A program made the position numbers and the translations under genes. Source: Moorella humiferrea (lineage in GTDB: Bacteria > Bacillota > DSM-521 > Neomoorellales > Neomoorellaceae). Taken from it: DNA of 64,000 bases. The notes beneath the pieces are model-generated. The model was not told where the DNA came from. It made no database searches and saw only the letters and a program-made list of their open reading frames with translations. The stretch lies in the NCBI RefSeq assembly GCF_039233145.1, contig NZ_CP136419.1, forward strand, positions 470,001-534,000, in the 5' to 3' direction. Shown here piece by piece: positions 1-5,992 of the stretch. Each line of letters starts with the position of its first letter. Position 1 is the first letter of the stretch.

Positions 1-297
1 TTTGCAGAAGGCAGGAACAACATCTTTCAGAATGAAGTTTTGGTATCTATAGCCAAAGAGTACGATAAAACGGTTGCCCAGGTGATTTTGCGGTGGCTGA
101 TTCAAAGAGGGATAGTCACAATCCCGAAAACTGTACACAAAGAAAGGATGATCGAAAACATTAGCATATTCGACTTCGAATTGAGTCAAGAGGATATGGA
201 AAAAATTGCAACATTAGACACAAAAAAGAGCTTGTTCTTATCGCATAATGATCCGGAAACCGTGAAATGGCTTGGCACACTTAAATTTGATGCATAG
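1..297 (+). CDS. Aldo/keto reductase, C-terminal part (5' end outside window)
   Basis: The reading frame is open from base 1 and ends in a stop at 295-297, so only the last 98 residues are present. The segment AKEYDKTVAQVILRWLIQRG followed by IPKT and ERMIENISIFDFELS is the conserved C-terminal part of the aldo/keto reductase barrel, where the IPK and the following Arg/Glu/Asn residues bind the adenosine phosphate of NADPH. The enzyme would reduce aldehydes or ketones in the cytoplasm; the substrate cannot be told. It is followed after about 50 bases by a flavodoxin and then a MerR regulator, a combination common in clostridial redox-stress clusters (inference). Base composition is AT-rich compared with the rest of the window. 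Confidence 0.9.
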   Translation, partial: FAEGRNNIFQNEVLVSIAKEYDKTVAQVILRWLIQRGIVTIPKTVHKERMIENISIFDFELSQEDMEKIATLDTKKSLFLSHNDPETVKWLGTLKFDA

Positions 298-348
298 TGG
301 GCAAATAAAAACAGTGATTTTGAAAGGAGTATGAAAGGAGTATAGGAA

Positions 349-879
349 TTGGCGTATTCAAAGATTCTTATCGCTTATTTTTCTCGTAGGGGAAATAATT
401 ATGTCAATGGCAGGATTATGAATCTGCCGATTGGGAACACAGAGGTAATAGCAAAAAAAATACAGGAACTAACTGGTGGTGATATGTTCGAAATTAAAAC
501 GGTAAAGACATATCCGGAAGATTATACAGAAACAACAGAGGTAGCAAAGGAAGAAAAATGGCAGAATGCCAGACCAGAGCTTGCAAATAAGCTAGACGAC
601 ATAAGTTCTTATGATGTGATTTTCCTCGGCTACCCCAATTGGTGGGGAACGATGCCGATGGCTGTGTTTACATTTTTAGAGTCTTATGATTTCGCGGGAA
701 AGACCATTGTTCCATTTTGCACACATGAAGGCAGTGGTATGGGAAGCAGTGAGCGCGACATCAAGAAACTTTGTCCGAATGCCAAGGTACTGCCCGGTTT
801 AGCCATTCGAGGAAGCAATGTTAACAAAGCAGACAAAGATGTTGCAGACTGGCTTAAGAGACTTGGTTTGATATCATAA
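349..879 (+). CDS. Flavodoxin-family protein
   Basis: The 176-residue product starts with ILIAYFSRRGNN, a flavodoxin FMN phosphate-binding loop (here S/R/G-rich), has GNTEVIAKKIQ after an insertion, and carries the FLGYPNWWGTMPMAVFTFLE and PFCTHEGSGMGSS loops that hold the isoalloxazine ring in the flavodoxin_4 family. It is probably a soluble electron carrier or small FMN-dependent reductase. The start is a TTG at 349 behind a GGAGT-type ribosome site; no better in-frame ATG precedes the conserved N-terminus. It lies between the aldo/keto reductase and the MerR gene on the same strand, so it may supply electrons in a redox-stress cluster, which is an inference. Confidence 0.88.
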   Translation: MAYSKILIAYFSRRGNNYVNGRIMNLPIGNTEVIAKKIQELTGGDMFEIKTVKTYPEDYTETTEVAKEEKWQNARPELANKLDDISSYDVIFLGYPNWWGTMPMAVFTFLESYDFAGKTIVPFCTHEGSGMGSSERDIKKLCPNAKVLPGLAIRGSNVNKADKDVADWLKRLGLIS

Positions 880-897
880 GCGAAAGGGGAAATAAGA

Positions 898-990
898 ATG
901 GACAAAATCGAACAAAGAAACTCAGGCAACAGAATAATTTCCCCGAAAGGGAACAAAATTACAAATGACGGTTTTATAGGAACAACTTGA
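898..990 (+). pseudogene. Truncated cupin N-terminus (30 codons), probable gene remnant
   Basis: An ATG behind GAAAGGGGAAATAAG opens a 30-codon frame reading IISPKGNKITNDGFIGTT before a stop. This resembles the N-terminal strand seen in small cupin proteins of MerR/flavodoxin clusters (family pattern FPKGxKxxNxxFxGT...), but everything after it is missing. I read it as the stub of a deleted cupin gene; a real tiny peptide cannot be excluded. Confidence 0.45.
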
Positions 991-1017
991 GTTATTGAAC
1001 ATTGGAGGTGAAACTAC

Positions 1018-1410
1018 ATGACGATTGCGGAAGTAAGTAAAAAATTTGGCCTTTCACCGGATACACTTCGCTACTATGAGCGTATAGGACTGATCCCCAG
1101 GGTAAATCGCAACGAAAGCGGTATCCTTGATTATACGGAGGAAGACTGTAAGTGGATTGAATTCATCAAATGTATGCGCAGCGCAGGTGTTCAAGTTGAA
1201 ACGCTGATTGAGTATATTACGCTGCTCCAGCAAGGCGACGAAACTATAGAGGCCAGAAAACAAATCCTTATGGAGCAACGGGAGAAACTTCTTTCCCGCA
1301 TTGAAGAAATGAAGAGAGCGCTGGAAAGGTTAAATTTTAAAATTGAAGAATATGAAACTAAGCTTATTCCGGCAGAAAACAAGTTAAAAAGATTGGCGCA
1401 CAACATCTAG
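1018..1410 (+). CDS. MerR-family transcriptional regulator
   Basis: The 130-residue protein begins MTIAEVSKKFGLSPDTLRYYERIGLIPRV, the classic MerR winged helix-turn-helix (residues 1-70, including the RYYE helix and the wing NESGILDYTEED). Residues 75-125 form a long amphipathic helix for the antiparallel dimer coiled coil. There is no C-terminal Cys metal-binding loop, so a metal sensor is unlikely; it fits the redox/stress MerR group often placed next to aldo/keto reductases and flavodoxins. ATG start with GGAGGTGAAA upstream. AT-rich like the two genes before it, and probably their regulator (inference). Confidence 0.9.
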   Translation: MTIAEVSKKFGLSPDTLRYYERIGLIPRVNRNESGILDYTEEDCKWIEFIKCMRSAGVQVETLIEYITLLQQGDETIEARKQILMEQREKLLSRIEEMKRALERLNFKIEEYETKLIPAENKLKRLAHNI

Positions 1411-1426
1411 TCTATGAAAAGACGAG

Positions 1427-1830
1427 CTAGTGTGTGATGAGTTCAAGCAGGCCCAAAGGTAGCGCTAAGGTTTGGGCCAACGGAGGCCGGCAAGTTTCAG
1501 CCGGCTCAAACAGTAATCCCGCGACGGTGGAGAGAGCAAAATAACAAGCTTTGTAGTGGGCCGGATTAAGTTCACTGACAAATTTCCTGCTCATCATAGA
1601 GCATGAGACCGTTAAGGCGGGGGGTTGCCGCCTTTTGGCCTCGATTTTTAGGGCCATCTCTTCCGTAATCCGCCGGCTTTTCCCCCGGTCGGAACGGTAA
1701 CCTGGTTTTAAACCCTCCAGGCCATGGCGGCGGTAGAGATACAACCACTTTCCACCTGGCCGTTAAGCACCGGCGCAATCAAAGAAAACTTTTTAAGGGC
1801 GATCTCTTCCCGGTCTTGAGAAGAAAGCAT
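1427..1830 (-). pseudogene. Degenerate DDE transposase, N-terminal part only
   Basis: On the minus strand an ATG at 1828-1830 starts MLSSQDREEIALKKFSLIAPVLNGQV, the typical start of an IS481-like/integrase-core transposase. The frame then breaks. A second frame continues with KWLYLYRRHGLEGLKPGY and RSDRGKSRRITEEMALKIE, and a third with PRLNGLMLYDE. About 30 codons are missing between the first two blocks, and no catalytic DDE part follows. So this is a remnant carrying an internal deletion and at least two frameshifts. It lies just downstream of the DUF6431-like gene on the same strand, an order seen in intact elements of related bacteria. Confidence 0.75.
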
Positions 1831-1998
1831 AAAGAACCCCAGCCTCCTTGAGTACTGCATGTAAAAATTTAGGAGGCCGTAAGCGCTTACAGCCTGAGGC
1901 GCCCTCAAAGTTCATGATAACATTGCCGCTAAGTAGTCCCCAGACAAAAGTTTTGTTGCCGCCATTTTTCACCTCCGGGGGTACCAGAAGGGCTCCGG

Positions 1999-2601
1999 TT
2001 ATGCTAAAATATTGGGCAAAGGAGCCATAAAAGCGTACCCCAAAGCCTCGTAAAACCTGGTACTGAAGGACTGGATGTGGGCAAATCCAGTGGTAATGAG
2101 GCGGAGTACCTTTTGGGCTCCTTCCTTTTTGGCGGGCATTTCCTCCGGTAGTTGGACCCGGGGCAGGATTTGACGTAGGCCTAACATGATAGACTTTAAG
2201 CTTGCCAGAAAGCGGCGCAGGTAAAACTGCAGGTGCGAGATGTCCCAGTAGAACTGCCGGCAGCGCCCTTTTAGAAACTTAAGGCAGCCCCGCAGGGAAA
2301 AATTGAACTCCAGCATAAGCCTGATGCCTGTAAAAATCAAATCAACACAATACTGGAAACGGGGCAGGCAAAAGGAAGGCAGGTAGGAAATGGTAGTGTG
2401 GCAGTATTGGCAGTAGTAACGCCGGATTAAGATGTGGCCGCTGAAATCAGCGGTAATAGCGTTACGGTCAAAAAAACCGTGTTTTTGGGGCGGCACCTTT
2501 ATCCGGCAGTGGGGACAATAATCGGGCTCCGGGAAAGGGAAATCTTTACCCTGGCGGCAGTACTCTTCGGGCGACACGGTGGTGTAGAATATCAGCTGCA
2601 T
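1999..2601 (-). CDS. DUF6431-like zinc-finger protein, insertion-sequence companion
   Basis: A 200-residue protein. Start chosen at the ATG at 2599-2601 (MQLIFYTTVSPEEYCRQG) because GGGAGGG lies six bases upstream; a longer in-frame version begins at 2643. Residues 25-75 hold two CxxC pairs (YCPHC and YCQYC) with a basic stretch between, suggesting a zinc ribbon, followed by a helical part with many Arg/Phe. I recognise the pattern as a DUF6431-type protein, usually coded next to a transposase-like gene in Moorella/Desulfotomaculum relatives. The molecular role is not known to me. The frame is intact although the neighbouring transposase is decayed. Confidence 0.65.
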   Translation of the reverse strand: MQLIFYTTVSPEEYCRQGKDFPFPEPDYCPHCRIKVPPQKHGFFDRNAITADFSGHILIRRYYCQYCHTTISYLPSFCLPRFQYCVDLIFTGIRLMLEFNFSLRGCLKFLKGRCRQFYWDISHLQFYLRRFLASLKSIMLGLRQILPRVQLPEEMPAKKEGAQKVLRLITTGFAHIQSFSTRFYEALGYAFMAPLPNILA

Positions 2602-2643
2602 GGCAAACCCTCCCAGCCAATATTCTACTCGATTCGCCCCCAA

Positions 2644-2841
2644 GCAGCACGCCTTCCAGAAGACGGACTAAACCCATCTATAGTTTAAATACCGGCGTAA
2701 AGTGAAATGGGATTCTCATACTCTCCTGGTATTAACTTCAGAAGCAGATTGTTCAATTTGCAACCATGGAATTATTTTGGGATGAATTAATGTGAGGATC
2801 TACACGATGGCTATGATAGCCATATCGAATATAAAATATGG
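2644..2841. other. Intergenic stretch, no gene seen
   Basis: The DNA between the insertion-sequence remnant and the kinase promoter changes from GC-rich to AT-rich at about 2690. I see no conserved reading frame, RNA fold or repeat in it. Confidence 0.5.
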
Positions 2842-2870
2842 AAAGGAAAATACTCATTTTGAAAGAATAT
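2842..2870 (+). promoter_or_regulatory. Sigma-H-type promoter upstream of the two-component system
   Basis: AAAGGAAAA, 11 bases, then AAAGAATAT: an exact fit to the Bacillus sigma-H pattern RnAGGAwWW-N11-12-RnnGAATww. It lies about 60 bases before the kinase start. Confidence 0.6.
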
Positions 2871-2927
2871 TATATATGATTAGCTTGCTGTAAATTAACA
2901 ATAAATAGCTGTCGGGGAGGGAATTTT

Positions 2928-3722
2928 TTGGGTCAGGGTGGTGTGAGTTCGTTACGAAATGATTTGTTACAACAATGTCCCAGTTTTAATAAAAAGGAAG
3001 TGTGCCCGGTAAAGGCAGAAAGTTGTCCCTGTCCGGGCCGCAAATTAAGGATAAACGTTCATCATGCCCAGGAGAGGGAATCGAAACGCTGGGCTATGGA
3101 ATTGCATGACAGTGTAGCACAAACCCTGGGTTGTATAATCTTAGATTTTGATACTTTTATTACTAGTATTTATGAAGAAAACATGATAAAAAGAGCACAT
3201 GAAATAAAATATAAATTACAGAATCTTTATGATACATTGAGAGAAATGCTTTTTGAATTACGTGCCCCGTATATGGAAGAAGGGCTTGCAAAATCCCTGG
3301 AAAATTATCTGGAAAGAGTAGCCGAGAATACTAATATTAAATTTAATGCTGAAATTACCAAGAATTTTACTGGTGTCCACCAGATGGTACAAGTAGAGAT
3401 TTTTCGTATAGTCCAGGAAGCAGTAACGAACATTAAGAAACATTCTCATGCTAGTGAAGCGACTGTTAAAGTAATTTTTAAAGGGGACTGCATACAGATT
3501 TATGTCGCTGACAACGGACGGGGATTTGACGTTAATAAGTTAAAAGGGGATAGAAATGTAGATAACAAGCATTTTGGTTTAATTTCAATTAAAGAAAGAA
3601 CACAAATGCTTGGTGGGGATTTTATCTTAAATAGTGAACCGGGTAAAGGTACTGTAATAGATATTACTATTCCCCCAATAGGAACTATGGGAAGTGGTTT
3701 AATATGGAACAGATCAGAATAG
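2928..3722 (+). CDS. Soluble NarL-type sensor histidine kinase with N-terminal Cys cluster
   Basis: The 264-residue protein has no membrane segment. Residues 48-65 (ERESKRWAMELHDSVAQTLG) form the HisKA_3 phosphoacceptor box with His60; residues 155-250 form the HATPase domain with N-box QEAVTNIKKHSHAS, G1 DNGRGFD and G2 GLISIKERTQMLGG. It would autophosphorylate and pass phosphate to the overlapping response regulator. Cys17, Cys26, Cys33 and Cys35 lie in a short N-terminal arm, which could bind an iron-sulfur cluster or zinc and sense oxygen or redox state as in NreB-like kinases; the spacing differs from NreB, so this is speculative. TTG start behind GGGAGGG. AT-rich composition suggests transfer. 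Confidence 0.88.
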   Translation: MGQGGVSSLRNDLLQQCPSFNKKEVCPVKAESCPCPGRKLRINVHHAQERESKRWAMELHDSVAQTLGCIILDFDTFITSIYEENMIKRAHEIKYKLQNLYDTLREMLFELRAPYMEEGLAKSLENYLERVAENTNIKFNAEITKNFTGVHQMVQVEIFRIVQEAVTNIKKHSHASEATVKVIFKGDCIQIYVADNGRGFDVNKLKGDRNVDNKHFGLISIKERTQMLGGDFILNSEPGKGTVIDITIPPIGTMGSGLIWNRSE

Positions 3723-4378
3723 TTCTTGCCGATGATCACCCGATTTACCGTTCAGGTTTACATGCAGCATTAGATGTTGAACCTGATTTTAACGTTATAG
3801 GTGAGGCTGGTGATCTTTCGCAATTGATAGCTACAGTTGAACAGTTACAACCTGATATTTTGTTACTCGATGTAATATTAGGTAATGAAAACAGCCTGCG
3901 AATTTTGGACTTTCTTCATGAAGTTGCACCCCGGATGCGGATAGTTATCCTTACCGCTTTTGCAGATAGGGATATAATAATTACTGCTATTAAGTCAGGT
4001 GTTCATGGATTTATCATTAAAGAGGCCGGACGAATAGAGATAGCTGCGGCTATTAGATGTGTATATCAAAATAAAGCATATCTCGATCCACGCGTTACGG
4101 GGATAGTCTTCAAGTTTATCAACAACTTTATTTGCAAGCATAATCAAGAAGCGAGAAATACTGGAGATGGAGAACAACTATTGAAAAGCGAAAAGCTGTT
4201 GTCTAAAAGGGAAAAGGAGATTTTTCTTCTGGCGAGACGGGGGTTAAAGAATAAGGAAATTGCCACGCACCTGCATATTTCCGCCCATACAGTCCATAAT
4301 CATTTGCTTAATATCTATCGCAAACTAGGTATCTCCAACCGACACCAGTTAATGATGATTGCAAATGATCACGAATGA
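3704..4378 (+). CDS. NarL/LuxR-family response regulator
   Basis: The 224-residue protein has a receiver domain (residues 3-120) with acidic pair Asp10-Asp11, phosphoacceptor Asp56 (LLLDV), a Thr in ILTAF and Lys in FIIKEA, followed by a LuxR helix-turn-helix (residues 160-220: LLSKREKEIFLLARRGLKNKEIATHL... HNHLLNIYRKLGISNRHQL). The start overlaps the kinase gene by 19 bases, so the two are translationally coupled. The next operon downstream, a membrane molybdoenzyme, is a plausible target, but a terminator lies between and no binding site is proven. Confidence 0.92.
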   Translation: MEQIRIVLADDHPIYRSGLHAALDVEPDFNVIGEAGDLSQLIATVEQLQPDILLLDVILGNENSLRILDFLHEVAPRMRIVILTAFADRDIIITAIKSGVHGFIIKEAGRIEIAAAIRCVYQNKAYLDPRVTGIVFKFINNFICKHNQEARNTGDGEQLLKSEKLLSKREKEIFLLARRGLKNKEIATHLHISAHTVHNHLLNIYRKLGISNRHQLMMIANDHE

Positions 4379-4417
4379 CTAGACTACTATAATTCCTGGG
4401 CTTAGACTATTAAGGAT

Positions 4418-4446
4418 GCCGGGCTAAACCGCCCGGCTTGTTTTTT
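4418..4446 (+). terminator. Rho-independent terminator after the response regulator
   Basis: GCCGGGC, loop TAAACC, GCCCGGC, then TTGTTTTTT. It closes the two-component operon. Confidence 0.85.
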
Positions 4447-4461
4447 CCACTGGATGGTCTA

Positions 4462-4490
4462 TTGTGTAAACTTTCACTTGATCCTAAAAT
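4462..4490 (+). promoter_or_regulatory. Promoter with overlapping Rex/Crp-Fnr-like palindrome
   Basis: TTGTGT at 4462-4467, 17 bases, then TAAAAT at 4485-4490 is a reasonable sigma-A promoter. The same -35 lies inside TTGTGTA-AACT-TTCACTT (4462-4479), which has the 7-4-7 layout of a Rex operator and also fits TGTGn-N6-TCACn of Crp/Fnr proteins, with three mismatches to a perfect Rex box. A redox-sensitive control of the molybdoenzyme operon is possible. A rex gene is present at 56780. Confidence 0.4.
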
Positions 4491-4529
4491 ATTATTATGA
4501 ATAATCTTTAACAAAAGGAGGGGGAAGAG

Positions 4530-5279
4530 TTGACACGTTTGGCAATGATCTTTGATTTAAAGAAGTGTGCCGGCTGTTATGCCTGTGTTGTTAGCTGCAA
4601 GATGGAAAACGGGACACGGCCGGGAGTTAACTGGAACCACGTGCATACAGTTGAATGGGCTGAATTTCCTAGTGCCCGCCAGACTTTCATACCCACCCAA
4701 TGTATGCATTGCGATAACCCACCCTGTGTTAAAGTATGCCCCACGGGGGCAAGTACAAAAATGGAAAACGGAATTGTTGCCGTAGATTACGACAAGTGTA
4801 TCGGATGCCGCTACTGCTTGTCTGCCTGTCCCTATGAAGCACGTATTATGAATGAACGCGAGACAACAAATTTTAAAGATAAACTTATGCCTTATGAAGA
4901 GGAATTATATAAGAACCACAGACTTAATGTGGCAGAAAAGTGCACTTTTTGTATTCATCGAGTTACCAATGGAAAACTACCGGCCTGTGTGGTCAACTGT
5001 CCGGGCAAAGCCCGCATTTTTGGTGACCTTGATGCACCTGACAGTGCTGTTAAAAAGTACATCGAGAAACATCAGGCAATAAATATTAAAGGCACCAGTA
5101 TTTATTATGTACCTCCTGCGGGGCTTGATTTAAGTAAGCTGCCACCAGATTTGCAAGAACCTGCTTTTGTCAGCTTCTGGAAGGAAGTGGTCCATCCTGC
5201 CGGCAAAGCTGTAATGGGTATTGCTGCCGTGGCTGTCGCCAGTAGTATTGTCATCCATTCAATCAGGAAGGGGGAATAG
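4530..5279 (+). CDS. Four-cluster [4Fe-4S] electron-transfer subunit (DmsB/FdnH type)
   Basis: The 249-residue protein carries sixteen Cys in four ferredoxin motifs: C13-x2-C-x2-C-x3-C, CMHCDNPPCVKVCP, CIGCRYCLSACP and CTFC...CVVNCP. This is the usual electron wire between a molybdopterin subunit and a membrane cytochrome. A single C-terminal membrane helix (about residues 223-242, VMGIAAVAVASSIVIHSI) anchors it, as in formate dehydrogenase beta subunits. There is no signal peptide, so it would be carried out by the Tat signal of the catalytic partner. TTG start behind AAAGGAGGGGGAAG. It ends four bases before the cytochrome gene. Confidence 0.92.
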   Translation: MTRLAMIFDLKKCAGCYACVVSCKMENGTRPGVNWNHVHTVEWAEFPSARQTFIPTQCMHCDNPPCVKVCPTGASTKMENGIVAVDYDKCIGCRYCLSACPYEARIMNERETTNFKDKLMPYEEELYKNHRLNVAEKCTFCIHRVTNGKLPACVVNCPGKARIFGDLDAPDSAVKKYIEKHQAINIKGTSIYYVPPAGLDLSKLPPDLQEPAFVSFWKEVVHPAGKAVMGIAAVAVASSIVIHSIRKGE

Positions 5280-5282
5280 CAA

Positions 5283-5960
5283 ATGGATAACAGGAAGCCT
5301 CTTGACAGCATTGAACGTTTCAGCCCGGCAGTGCGTCTTGGACATTGGAGTCACGCCATCTCTGTTGTAGCCCTGCTTTTGACAGGTCTGGCCCTTGTTT
5401 TCCGCGGCTTCGGTGCTACCCTTGGCAGCGAGGGGTTGAAATTTTTCCAACAAATACACCATTTTATGGCCTACCCTTTTACTTGTTTGACTTTGTTAAT
5501 TCTCGTCTTCGGTGCTCCCAGGGCAACAGCAGAATGGCTTAAAGAATGCTTCACCTGGACGAAATCCGATTGGTCGTTTATTCGTGCTTATCCTGCTAAA
5601 TTTTTCGGCCTGAAGGCGACGCTGCCGGAACAGGGAAAATATAATGCCGGTCAAAAGCTGAATTCTATCTTAACTATTATTGGTTTTCTGATAATGATCA
5701 TCACCGGCTGGCCCATGCTATACCCTGCTAAATTTTCTCCGACCTTCGTTGCCTGGTCGCGGCCGATTCACTCCCTGGGAGCGATGGTGTTAGGTGCGGT
5801 TTTAATCGGCCACGCCTATCTGGCGTTATTACATCCTTATTCTCGTGAAAGCATACAGGCTATGGTTAAAGGACGTATATCCATGGAATATGCCCGTTCC
5901 CATCATTCCTTATGGATTAAAGCTCTCTTTGACGATAAGCAGCGCCCACCGGCGGTATAA
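5283..5960 (+). CDS. Cytochrome b subunit, formate dehydrogenase gamma-like
   Basis: The 225-residue membrane protein has four predicted membrane helices (about residues 22-42, 60-80, 124-144, 160-182). His residues in the first helix region (GHWSHA), in HHFMAYPF and in the last helix (HSLGAM..IGHAYLALLHP) are candidates for binding two b hemes. KYNAGQKLNSILTIIGF is the signature loop of the formate dehydrogenase gamma family (PF01292 group). It would pass electrons between the quinone pool and the iron-sulfur subunit. The use of this cytochrome rather than an NrfD-type anchor narrows the enzyme toward the FDH-like layout, although the catalytic subunit is shorter than FdnG. Confidence 0.88.
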   Translation: MDNRKPLDSIERFSPAVRLGHWSHAISVVALLLTGLALVFRGFGATLGSEGLKFFQQIHHFMAYPFTCLTLLILVFGAPRATAEWLKECFTWTKSDWSFIRAYPAKFFGLKATLPEQGKYNAGQKLNSILTIIGFLIMIITGWPMLYPAKFSPTFVAWSRPIHSLGAMVLGAVLIGHAYLALLHPYSRESIQAMVKGRISMEYARSHHSLWIKALFDDKQRPPAV

Positions 5961-5992
5961 ACGCTTATTAAGGATAGAAGGAGGGATGGCCA

